64,000 nt of DNA, taken from Streptomyces sp. P3 (GTDB taxonomy: Bacteria; Actinomycetota; Actinomycetes; Streptomycetales; Streptomycetaceae). The first letter of the stretch is position 1, and the number at the start of each line of letters is the position of its first letter. The stretch spans positions 7,936,001 through 8,000,000 of the forward strand of contig NZ_CP028369.1 of the NCBI RefSeq assembly GCF_003032475.1. The letters are read 5' to 3'. The position numbers and the translations under genes are program-made. Shown in pieces: positions 42,152 to 52,800 of this stretch. The notes beneath the pieces were generated by a model. That model worked only from the letters and a program-made list of their open reading frames with translations. It had not been told where the DNA came from and did no database searches.

Positions 42152-45100
42152 GGGGTGTCGTACTCCTTCGCGGTCGAGGGTCCCGTCGTCCATGCCACCG
42201 CGTACGCGCGCTCCGGCAGCCGGGGCGGGTTGGCGGCCGGTGCGCAGTGCACGGTGTAGGCGCGTTCCAGGCGGCCCGCGACGGTCAGCCGGTCTCCGGC
42301 CGGTGTCGCGTCGAGGACCCTGAAGTCCCGTGGTCTGCCACCGAATCCGGTGCCCTCCGCCTTCGCGACGGCCTCCTTCGCCGCCCAGAAACGGGTGAAC
42401 CACAGGGCTTCGGAGCCGCCGCCGGCGGACAGGGCGCGCAGCAGGCGCAGTTCGGGCCCGCCGAGGGCGGCGGCGAGAGTCTGCGCGGTGCGCTCGACGA
42501 CCTCCTCGATGTCGATGCCCGGCCCTGGGCCGGGCCGGTGCGGGCGGACGATCGCCACGCCCGCCTCCGCGCAGTGGGCCAGCGATACGTCCAGCGGCGG
42601 GAGGGTACGGCCGTGTTCGCCGGTGACGTACGGGCGGCCGGCCGCGTCGTTGCGCACCCGCAGCTCCGCCGGGAACACCGGCCCCTCGCCGTGGTCCCAG
42701 AGCCACCGCCGTACCGCGTCCTTGGCCGCGATCCGGCCCAGCAGCCACTGCCGCCGTCCCCGCGGGGCGTGCTCCGCGTACTGCGCACGCTCCGCGCCGC
42801 CCAGCGAGTTGCGCATGATCAGTTCGCGGGAGGCCAGGTCCGGCCATCGCTCGTGGAGCAACTGCCAGCCGCCGGGACGGGTCTCGGACAGGGTGTGGCG
42901 CTCGGGGAACCGCTCGACGGGCCGGGTGCCGGGGTCGTTGTCGAAGCGCCGGTCCTGCCAGCCGCGCAGCTCCGCCCAGACCGTGCCGTCGACCGTCAGC
43001 TGGACGTCGGCCTCGAGGAACGCGTCGGTGAGCGAGGTGATCCGCACCAGGCATCCCACCCGCGTCCCGGGCGTCGGATGCGGCCCGTGGAAGCGCATCT
43101 CGCGCATCCCGACCGGGAACACCACGGTCCGCTCGGAGCGGGTCGCCATGATCCAGTAGCCGAGGATCTGGCCCACGTTGTCCAGCAGCGCACCGGGCGC
43201 GGCCGGGGTGGTGATGACCCCGCGCACATGGCGGTCGCCGATCGCGGTGAGTTCGGTGACGCCGCGGAACGCCGGGCCGTGGAACATCCAGCGCTCGTCG
43301 TAGAGCTGGGCGGCGGTGTGGTCGGGGGTGCGTTCGGGGCCCGGGCGGGCGGCCCAGGGAGCGGGCGGCGGCGCGGGATGGGTTCCGGCGAGTTCCACGG
43401 TGGCCCGGGCCCGCGGGCCGAAGGAGACGGTCAGGCGGTCCGCGCCCTCGGGCGTCAGGGTGACCGGCACGTCGACGGCGGGGGCGGCGGTGAGCCACTC
43501 CTCGAAGCGCGCCCCGTGCACGGCGACCGGCACCGCCCGGCCGGCGTCCGCGGCCCGTGCGGCGTCCGCGGCCGCGTCCATGACGTGCTGCACGATCGTG
43601 GTGGCCGGGACGACCGGCCAGCGGTCGGCGAGGTCGGGCCAGCCGGGGCGCTGCGGGAAGAAGCAGTGGTCCAGGAGGTACGGCATGGCGTCCGTGGAGA
43701 CACGGACCGTCCTGCGCGCGGGCGCGACCGGACGGTGCGGCACCGGCGGCGGAGCGTGCGCGGTCATCAGGGCGGCGGCGGTGTCCGCCGTGTCGCGCAG
43801 CAGCGCGCTCAGTTCGGCGGCGACCGGGGAGCGCGCGACGAGGGCGTCCAGCGGGGACGGACCGCCGGGGCCGGCCGTGGGGGCGAGAGAGGGGGCGGCG
43901 TGGTCCGTGCGGGTGGGGGCCGCGCCCAGGAAGGCGCGCGGCACGGCCCGCAGTTCGTCCCGGAGTTCGTCCCGCAGCTCGGCGAGGCGCTGCGGGGCGA
44001 GCGAGACCAGGGCGCCGCCCAGGTCCAGCCGTGTCGGGGGCGGCCGGCGCCGGCCCGCCGTCCCTGCGCCGGACGAGGGCGGCGGCAGCAGCGGCGCCAC
44101 CGCGGCTCCGGCCGTCCACAGCGCGGTGGCGACCCGGCGCAGCTGTGCGAGGCCCGTGCGGTGGGGCGAGTTGGCGGCGACCACCAGGTGGTCGCGTCCG
44201 CCCAGGGTGTCGCCGACGAGGGAGCCGAGCCGGCCGGGTCCGACCTGGACGTACGTCGTGTGACCGGCCGCGTGCAGGGCCTCCGCGAGCTGCCGGAAGC
44301 GCACCGGCTCCAGCAGATGCCGCACGAACAGGGACCGGACGCCGTCTTCGTCCGCGGGGAACGGCGCGGCGGTCGTCCCCGACCAGAGCGGGGTGTGCGG
44401 AGGATGCAGCCGGAACCGGGCGGCCGCCGCCTCGATCGGGCCGATGTGGGGCCTCAGCATGGGTGTGTGGAAGCCCGACCGGAACGGCAGCACCTGGCTG
44501 AGCACGCCCCGGGCGCGGAACGCCCGCACGAAGTCCTCCACCGCCGCCTGCGGACCGCACACCATGGACTGGCCGGGCGCGTTGTCGTGGGACAGCACCA
44601 GACCCGCCCGCGCTCCGCCCTCGTCGTGCAGCGCGGCCCGCACGCGCTCCGCGGACGCGCCGATCGCGCCGAAGGCCAGCCCGGGGACCGCGACGGTGTC
44701 CGGGTCGAACTCCGCCATGAAGGCGTCGACCTCGTCCCCGGCGTACAGTCCGGCCGCCGCCATCGCCGTCCACTCGCCCACGCTGTGTCCGGCGACCGCG
44801 TCCGGCACGATCCCGCTGCGGCGCAGCGCGGCGTCGAGGAGGCGGCCGACGGCGACGACGCCGAAGCCGTGCCGGCCCACGTCGCCGGTCCGGTCGCCGT
44901 CGACGGCCGGGGCGGGCAGAGCGAAGTGCGCGGCCACGTCGTCGACCCGCGGGGTGAAGTCGCCCTCGAGTCCGGGGAACAGGAACGCCAGCCGGCCCCG
45001 GCCGTCGCCCAGCAGCGGGCTCGGCCGGAACCAGACGTCGCTGCGGCCGTGCCAGGCACGCTCCTTGGCGATGGCGCGGCGGGCCAGCGCGAGCCGTTTG

Positions 45101-46815
45101 GCGGTCGGTTCGACGATGCCGAGTCGGGCCCCTCCCGCGTCCGGGTGCGGTCGGGAGGGGTCCAGGCCGGCGGCCCGCACGGCGTCGTCGGCCCCGTCGA
45201 GAAGGGCGGCGAGCCGGGCGGGCGAGCCGGCGGCGAGCAGCAGGACGCGCTCGGGCTCGGCGACGTCCAGGGTCGCGCGGGGCGCCGCCGAGGCGCGCGG
45301 CCCGCGGGCGGCGGGCGCCTCCTCCAGCACCACGTGCGCGTTGATGCCGCCGAACCCGAAGGCGTTGACGGCGGCCCGCCGCACGGGCTGCCCGGCCGTG
45401 GTCTCCCAGTCGGCGGCCTTGTCCAGGGTGCGGAACCGGGTGCGGGCCAGCGCCGGGTGGGGGTCGTCGCAGTGCAGCGTCGGCAGCAGCGTGCGGTGAT
45501 GCACCGCGAGGGCGGCCTTGACCAGGCCGGCCACCCCGGCGGCGGGCATGGTGTGCCCGATCATCGACTTGACCGACCCGAGGACCGCCTCGCCGTCCCC
45601 GGGGCCGAACACCTCCGCCAGCGTGGCGAGTTCGGCGCCGTCCCCGGCCGGGGTGGCGGTGCCGTGGGCCTCCAGCAGACCCACCGAGCCGGGTGCGGCC
45701 GGATCGAGCCCGGCGGCCCGCCACGCCTGCCGCACGGCCAGTGCCTGACCACCCGGATCGGGGTTGACCAGCCCGGCCGCCCGGCCGTCGCTGGCCACCC
45801 CGGTGCCCCGGATGACGGCGTACACCCGGTCGCCGTCGCGCTCGGCGTCGGACAGCCGTTTGAGGACGACGACGCCCGTGCCCTCGCCGATCAGGATGCC
45901 GTCGGCCTCCCGGTGGAAGGGGCGGATGCGCTGACTGGGGGAGAGGGCGCGCAGCTGCGAGAAGACGCTCCACAGCGTGATGTCGTGACAGTGGTGCACC
46001 CCGCCGGCGAGCATCAGGTCGCATCGGCCGGAGGCGAGTTCGCCCACCGCCTGGTCCACGGCGACCAGCGACGAGGCGCACGCCGCGTCCACGGTGTACG
46101 CAGGCCCGCGCAGGTCGAGCCGGTTGGCGACCCGGGAGGCGGCCAGATTGGGCACCAGACCGATCGCCGACTCGGGACTGTCCGGGCCGAGTCGCTCGGT
46201 GAACGCGTCCCGTACCCGGTCGAGTTGCCGGTCCGTCAGGTCGGGCAGCAGCTCGCCCAGGGTGCGCACCAGTTGGCCGGCGGTGCGCACCCGCTGGTCG
46301 AGCCGGACCAGACCGGGCGTGAGATAGCCGCCCCGGCCGAGGACGACGCCGACGCGCTCCCGCTCGGGGAGCCGGTCCGCGCCGCCCGCGTCCTCGAGCG
46401 CGGCCGAGGCCACGTGCAGGGCGATGAGCTGGTCGGGCTCGGTTCCGGCCACCGAGTTCGGCATGATCCCGAACCGGGTGACCTCGACCTCCGCGAGCCC
46501 GTCCACGAACCCGCCGCGCCGCGTGTACACCCGGTCCGCGACGGCCGGGTCGGCGGCGGTGCCGGGCCGGTAGAACGCGGAGTCCCAGCGTCCCTCCGGC
46601 GCCTCGCCGATCGCGTCGACCCCGTCCCGCAGGTTGCGCCAGTACGCGTCCAGCCCGGCGGCGCCCGGCAGCAGCACCGACATCCCGACGATGGCCACCG
46701 GCACCTGACGTGCTGTCACCAGCCGCTCCGGCAGCTGTCCTTCCGATCTCTGATGTCCCGTCACCGGTGCGGGACCTGCCTCGGCCGGCCCGGACGACGT
46801 CACCGCGGCGGTCAC
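42148..46815 (-). CDS. Type I PKS subunit: KS-AT-DH-phosphopantetheinyl transferase
   Basis: A 1555-residue multidomain enzyme. KS: VAIVGMSVLLPGAAG, active Cys VDAACASSLVAVDQA, His EAHGTATPAGDG and KSMIGHT. AT: FLFPGLEGDF and Ser in VAGHSVGEWTAMAAA. After a linker come one or two dehydratase-like hot-dog segments (LLDHCFFPQRPGW; VGCLVRITSLTDAFLEADVQ). The C-terminus is a Sfp-type phosphopantetheinyl transferase: GPGIDIEEVVERTA and WFTRFWAAKEAVAKAEGTGF. It has no ACP and no KR. The GTG at 46815 overlaps the stop of the giant subunit (GTGA). Its order resembles the PfaC/PfaE side of PUFA synthases. It probably extends and dehydrates a chain on the discrete ACP and activates that ACP. Confidence 0.85.
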   Translation of the reverse strand: MTAAVTSSGPAEAGPAPVTGHQRSEGQLPERLVTARQVPVAIVGMSVLLPGAAGLDAYWRNLRDGVDAIGEAPEGRWDSAFYRPGTAADPAVADRVYTRRGGFVDGLAEVEVTRFGIMPNSVAGTEPDQLIALHVASAALEDAGGADRLPERERVGVVLGRGGYLTPGLVRLDQRVRTAGQLVRTLGELLPDLTDRQLDRVRDAFTERLGPDSPESAIGLVPNLAASRVANRLDLRGPAYTVDAACASSLVAVDQAVGELASGRCDLMLAGGVHHCHDITLWSVFSQLRALSPSQRIRPFHREADGILIGEGTGVVVLKRLSDAERDGDRVYAVIRGTGVASDGRAAGLVNPDPGGQALAVRQAWRAAGLDPAAPGSVGLLEAHGTATPAGDGAELATLAEVFGPGDGEAVLGSVKSMIGHTMPAAGVAGLVKAALAVHHRTLLPTLHCDDPHPALARTRFRTLDKAADWETTAGQPVRRAAVNAFGFGGINAHVVLEEAPAARGPRASAAPRATLDVAEPERVLLLAAGSPARLAALLDGADDAVRAAGLDPSRPHPDAGGARLGIVEPTAKRLALARRAIAKERAWHGRSDVWFRPSPLLGDGRGRLAFLFPGLEGDFTPRVDDVAAHFALPAPAVDGDRTGDVGRHGFGVVAVGRLLDAALRRSGIVPDAVAGHSVGEWTAMAAAGLYAGDEVDAFMAEFDPDTVAVPGLAFGAIGASAERVRAALHDEGGARAGLVLSHDNAPGQSMVCGPQAAVEDFVRAFRARGVLSQVLPFRSGFHTPMLRPHIGPIEAAAARFRLHPPHTPLWSGTTAAPFPADEDGVRSLFVRHLLEPVRFRQLAEALHAAGHTTYVQVGPGRLGSLVGDTLGGRDHLVVAANSPHRTGLAQLRRVATALWTAGAAVAPLLPPPSSGAGTAGRRRPPPTRLDLGGALVSLAPQRLAELRDELRDELRAVPRAFLGAAPTRTDHAAPSLAPTAGPGGPSPLDALVARSPVAAELSALLRDTADTAAALMTAHAPPPVPHRPVAPARRTVRVSTDAMPYLLDHCFFPQRPGWPDLADRWPVVPATTIVQHVMDAAADAARAADAGRAVPVAVHGARFEEWLTAAPAVDVPVTLTPEGADRLTVSFGPRARATVELAGTHPAPPPAPWAARPGPERTPDHTAAQLYDERWMFHGPAFRGVTELTAIGDRHVRGVITTPAAPGALLDNVGQILGYWIMATRSERTVVFPVGMREMRFHGPHPTPGTRVGCLVRITSLTDAFLEADVQLTVDGTVWAELRGWQDRRFDNDPGTRPVERFPERHTLSETRPGGWQLLHERWPDLASRELIMRNSLGGAERAQYAEHAPRGRRQWLLGRIAAKDAVRRWLWDHGEGPVFPAELRVRNDAAGRPYVTGEHGRTLPPLDVSLAHCAEAGVAIVRPHRPGPGPGIDIEEVVERTAQTLAAALGGPELRLLRALSAGGGSEALWFTRFWAAKEAVAKAEGTGFGGRPRDFRVLDATPAGDRLTVAGRLERAYTVHCAPAANPPRLPERAYAVAWTTGPSTAKEYDTP

Positions 46816-49800
46816 CAGCCCGAGGCGGTGTAGACGACGGCGGTCGCCGACTCCTCGCCCCAGGCCAGCTCCCGCAGCAGCGCCGCGGTTCCCTCCTCGG
46901 GGTCGATCAGCCGGATGCCGCGCCGGGCGTACTCGCGGGCCAACTCGGCCCCGACCATGCCGGTGTGACCGGCGGTGGGCGCCCACGGACCCCAGTGCAC
47001 CGTCACGGCGCGGCGGCCGGTGCGGGCGGCGAACGCCGCGCCGAGCGTCTCCAGCGCGTCGTTGGCGGCCGCGTAGTCCACCTGGCCCCGGTTGCCCAGG
47101 ACGGCCGAGACCGAGCCGAAGAGCACGGTGAACGCGGGCGCCGAGGGCAGCTCCTCCAGCGCGGTGAGCAGGGCGTGCGCACCGGTCGCCTTCGTGCCGT
47201 AGACGCGCTGGAACGACTCGGGGCTCTTCTCGCCGATCAGCCGGTCCTCGATGACGCCGGCCGCGTGGACGACTCCGTCGAGCCTGCCGTGCTCGGCGTG
47301 GATCTCCTTCACCGCCTGGCGCACCGAGTCAGGCTCCCGGAAGTCGACGGTGCGGTAGCGGGGCCGCCCGCCGAGTGCTTCGAGTTCGGCCAGTGTGGCG
47401 GTGATCTCCCGCTGGGCGAGCAGGAGTTCGGCGGCGCGGTTGATCTCGGCCGGCCTCAGACCGCCGCGTGCGGCGAGCGCGGCGCGCAGTGCGGCGGGGG
47501 TGCGCGCGGCCGCGGTGTCCGCGTCCTCGGGGCCGTCCGGCGCGGGGGTGCGGCCGAGCAGTTCCAGCCGGCAGCGGGCGGCCCCGGCGAGCGCGGCGGC
47601 GAACTGTGCGGTGATGCCCCGCGCGCCGCCCGCCAGCAGCACCACCGAGTTCCGGTCCAGGCCGAGCGCGGCCGCCTCCGCGACGCCGTCCCCGGCCGGT
47701 CCGGCGCCGGTGCTGCCGAGTGCGCCGAGGGGTGCCTCCACCAGCTCGAACCCGTGCCGTCCCGCCGCCGTCCGCAGCACGACGGGCGTGCGGTCGGCGG
47801 CGACGGCCTCGGCGACCACCGAGTCCGCGACGGCGGACGCCGACACGTCGGTGAGGTCGACGACCCGTGCGAGCGTGTCCGGGCACTCCCGTGCCAGGGT
47901 CCGGAACAGACCGCGCAGGCCCGCCGGCCGTGCGTCGGGCGTGTCGCCGTCGGCGCGCCGGACGGCCAGCAGCCACCGCGGGCCGCCCTCGAGGGCCGCC
48001 TTCAGCACGGGGAAGGCCTCCGGCAGCACCGGCGCCCCGTCGCCCGCGTTCATGAGAGCTCCGAGGTACAGCACCCCGTCCACCGCCCCGTCGTCCTGTG
48101 ACAGGACGTGGTCCCGGCCGTGGACGGTGACGTCCGCGCCGTGCGCGACCAGCCGGGCGGCGACCTCCGGGGCGTCCCCGAGGACGGTCCAGCGGGTGCC
48201 GGAGAGCACCGCGGACGGGTCGGCGGGGGCCTGCGCCGCGGCGTCGAGGAGCACCGGCCGCAGCACGTGCCGCCGTGGAGCTTCGGCACGCACCTCGTCG
48301 GCGCCGGGCGCCTCGGGTGCGATGGGCGCGAGGGGGGCGGGGGTCGCGGGAGTGGGTGCGGTGGGCGCGGTCCCGGGTGCCGGGCCGTCGCCCAGCCGGG
48401 CCGTGAGCCAGTCGGTCACCGCTGCGGCGGTGCGCGCCTTCGTCAGCTCCTCCAGCTCCGCGTCGTCCATCGCGGTCAGGTCCGCGCCGACGCCGCCCAG
48501 CCGCCGGGCCAGCTCACCGGCGATCTCCGCCCGTTTGATCGAGTCGATGCTGAGGTCCGCCTCCAGATCGAGGTCGGGTTCGATCATGTCGAGGGGGTAT
48601 CCGGTGCGTTCGCTGATGATCTCCAGGACGACCCGCTGGACGTCCGGCGGCCCGCCGGCCGGCGTCACCGCCTCGGCCGGTGCTCCCGTGTCCGCCGCGA
48701 CCGTCTCCGCCGACGCGGTCCCCGGCGCAGACGACTGCGGTCGTGGCGCGGCGAGTTCGGCCGGCGCCTGCACCGCCCGCGGCTGCGGGACGGCCGCGGG
48801 AGCGGCGATCACGGTCCCCGGAGCGCCGCCGAAGTAGGTGAGCAGCACGTCCCGTTGGGCGGCGATCATCTCGCGGCTGGTGCGCAGGAACTCGGAGATG
48901 AGCGCGTCCCGGTCGGATGGCACGCCGGGCGGGGGGTTGGTCGTCACTGTCGTCTCCTGGGTCTCCGCGACTCGTCGGGCCGGTGCGAGCGCACCGGGAA
49001 GGAGCGCACCGGCGGCGGTGCGGACCAACTGTCCGTCGACCGTCCAGCCGGGCCGCTTCGGCACGGGGGTGCGTACCGCGTCCACCGCGTCCCGGCCGCG
49101 CAGCAGCCATCCCGCGCGCACCGGTTGCCCCGCGACGGCGAGCGCGGCCAGGGCGTCGAGCCAGCCGCCGAGCCCGCCGCCGGGCCGGGGCTCGCAGGCC
49201 ACCGTGCGGTGCGGGCGGTCGCCGAGGATCTGCCCGACCAGCCGGGTGAGCACCGACCCCGGTCCGGCCTCGACGAAGACGCGCGCCCCGGCCGCGTACA
49301 TCGCCTCGATCTGCTCGGCGAAGGCGACCGGTGCGCCGATCTGGGCGGCGAGTCCGGCCCGGACGGCGTCCGCGTCGGCGGGGTAGGGGGCGGCCGTGCG
49401 GTTGGACCAGACGGGGAACTCGGGGGCGTGCACCGGGCGTTCGGCGAGCGCCCCGGCGAACCGGTCGGCGGCGCCCGCCACCAGCGGACTGTGGAAGGCA
49501 CAGGCCACGGGGATGCGCCGGGCACCGAGCCCGGCCTCGCGCAGCAGCCGGACGGCTTCGGCGACCGCGTCCGTCGGTCCCGAGATCACCGTCTGCTGGG
49601 GCGAGTTGCGGTTGGCGACGACGACGGAGTCCGGTGCGGATCCCGCCGTCAGCACCTCGGTCACCGCGTCGGCGCCGGCCGTGACGGCGGCCATGGTCCC
49701 GGGGTCGCCGTCGCCGCCGTCCTGGCCGCCTTCTCCGTCGGCGCGTCCGGCGGCCTCCAGGATCGCCGCGGCCCGTTCGGCGCTCAGTTCCAGCAGTGTT

Positions 49801-52800
49801 TCGGGGGTCAGGGCGCCGGCCGCGCAGAGCGCGACCAGCTCGCCGTAGCTGTGCCCGGCCGCCATGTCGGGGCGCACCCCGGCCGCGGTGAGCACGGCGT
49901 GGGCGGCGAGGCCCGCGAGGCCGAGGGCCGGCTGGGCCGCGCGGGTGTCGGTCAGCGCGGCCTGCTGCCGGGCGCGGCCGGCGTCGTCGAAGGCGGCCGG
50001 CGGGTACAGGGCGTCGGCGTGGGCGCGCCCGAGCTCCAGGTACGGGCGCAGCTCGGGGAAGGCCACGAACAGGTCGGCGAGCATGCCGGTGCGCTGGCTG
50101 CCCTGCCCGGGGAAGAGGAAGGCGACCTTGCCCTCCCCGGCACCGTCGCTGGGGCGTGCGTCGCGCTCCTCGTGCTGAACGGCGCGGTGGACGCCGCGCG
50201 CCGGCGCGTTCCCGGCCGGGTCGTCCGTCAGCCGCCGCAGTTTCTCCGCCAGGTCGTCGACGTCCGTCGCCACGACCGCGAACCACGTCGGATCCGTGCT
50301 CGCGTCCGCCCGGCGCGCCGCGCTCAGCGCGAGGTCCCGCAGCCGCCACGGCCGTCCCCCGGTCTGCGCGGCGTCGAGGAGTTCGCTCACCGCACGGCGG
50401 GCCGCGGCCTCGTCACGGCCCCGGAAGACGAACAGCTCGGCCGGCCAGGCGTCCATCGCGCGCACCGGTGGCACGCCGTCGGCGTGCGCGGCGAGCACCA
50501 CATGGAAGTTGGTGCCGCCGAATCCGAACGCGCTCACCCCGGCGAGGCGTTCGCGCGGCGGAGCCGCCCAGGGGCGGGCCTCGGCATGGAAGGCGAAGGG
50601 GCTGGCGACCGCGTCCCAGGCGGGGTTGGGGGCCTCGACGTGCAGCGTGGGCGGCCTGACGCCGGTGTGCAGGGCCAGCAGCGTCTTGATCAGCCCGGCG
50701 AGTCCCGCGGCGCATTTGGTGTGCCCGATCTGCGACTTCACCGAGCCGAGCACACAGCCGCCCGGCCTGGCCCCCGCCTCGTCGAACACCTCGGTGAGGA
50801 TGCGCAGTTCGGTACGGTCGCCGACCACCGTGCCGGTGCCGTGCGCCTCGAGGAGCCCGACGTCGGCCGGGGAGACGCCCGCGTTGCGGTAGGCGCGCTC
50901 CAGGGCCGAGCGCTGCCCCTCGGGCCGCGGCGCGGTCAGCCCGAGCGAACGCCCGTCGCTGGAGGAGCCGAGCCCCTTGATCACGCCGTAGATCCGGTCG
51001 CCGTCGCGTTCGGCGTCCGCGAGACGCTTGAGGACCACGCAGGCCACGCCCTCGCCGAGGGCGATGCCGTCCGCCGAGCCGTCGAAGGCGCGGGAGCGGC
51101 CGGTCGGGGACAGGGCGTGCACGGAGGAGAAGAGAACGTAGTCGTTGATGCCGTTGTGCAGGTCGGCGCCGCCGCACAGGACCACGTCGGAGGTGCCGCC
51201 GGTCAGCTCCTTGCAGGCGACGTCCACGGCGGCCAGCGAGGAGGCGCAGGCCGCGTCGACGGTGTAGTTGGCGCCGCCCAGGTCCAGCCGGTTGGCGATC
51301 CGTCCGGAGATGACGTTGGCGAGCATGCCGGGGAAGGAGTCCTCGGTGAGCTGCGGCAGCTGGCCGTCGAGGCCGGCCGGGACCTCGCCGTAGTAGGACG
51401 GCAGCACCGCCCGCAGGGTGGCCGCGTTCGACAGGTCGCTGCCCGCCTCGGCGCCGAACACCACGGAGGTGCGGGAGCGGTCGAACCGCCGCCCCCCGTC
51501 GCCGTACCCGGCGTCCTCCAGGGCGCGCCGGGCGGCCTCCAGGGACAGCAGTTGCACCGGCTCGACGCTGCCGAGGGAGGCCGGCGGGATGCCGTAGCGC
51601 AGCGGGTCGAAGGGGATGCGGGGCAGGAATCCGCCCCACTTGGACGGGGTGGACGTGCCGTGGTGGACTGCCGGGTCCCAGCGGTCCGCGGGGACCTCGC
51701 CCACCGCGTCCACGCCTCCCACGACGTTCGCCCAGAAGGCGGCCAGGTCGGGCGCCCCGGGGAACATGCAGGCCATGCCGACGACGGCGACGTCGAGCGG
51801 GGCCGGTGCGGCCGCCTCGTCGGGGTCGTCGGGCAGGCCGAACTCGGCAGCGCGCCGGGCGAGATGATCCAGCGCTCCCGTCGTCACGGACATGTGCAGG
51901 GCGGCGAGCGTGGTCGGGGCCGAGCGCAGCACCGCCACCTCCCCGGCCATGAACATCCCCTCGGCGAGCTGGCGTTCCTCGTCGACGGGGGTGAGAAGAC
52001 CGTCGGCGTCGCGGGTCACGCCCTTGCTGGCGACGCGCAGCCGGCCGACGTTGAGCCGTTCCAGCTCTTCCCAGATCCGCCGTTGCGGCACCCCCTCGGC
52101 GCGCAGCCGGGCCGCCCGGTCGCGGTAGCCGGCCGCGAACGGGCTCGGCACACACCGTGTGGCGTGACCCGGCGCGGACTCCAGGAGCGCGGTGCTCCCG
52201 GCCGCCATGACCTGTTGCTGGAAGAGCGGCCGGATCGCCCCGAGCGCCACCGCCTCCTCGGTGAACAGGTACGCGGTGCCCATCAGCACGCCGACGGCCG
52301 CTCCGCGCGCGGTCAGCGGGGCGGCGAGCGCGGCGACCATCGCCGCCGACCGCTCGTCGTGCACCCCGCCCGCGAAGAACACCTGGACGTCGGATGCCTC
52401 ACGATCCGTCAAAAAATCTTCGAGTACGGCCAGTTGGGCTTCCCAGAGCGGAAAACTGGCGCGCGGTCCGACGTGCCCGCCGCACTCCGCGCCCTCGAAG
52501 ACGAACCGGCGCGCCCCCGCCTCCAGGAACTGCCGCAGCAGTCCCGGGGACGGCACGTGCAGGAAGGTGCGCACACCGTCGCGCTCCAGCGCCTGTGCCT
52601 GGGAGGGCCGTCCGCCCGCGATGATCGCGTGCGTCGGCCGCAGCTCCCGTACGGCCTCCAGCTGGGCGGCGCGCACCTCCTCCGGCGCGAAGCCGAGGAC
52701 GCCGACGCCCCAGGGCCGGCCGGCGGCCGCGTCCCGTGTCTCGGCGAGCATCGCCCGGGTCCGCTCGCCGTCCGCCAGCGCCAGCGCGAGGAACGGCAGG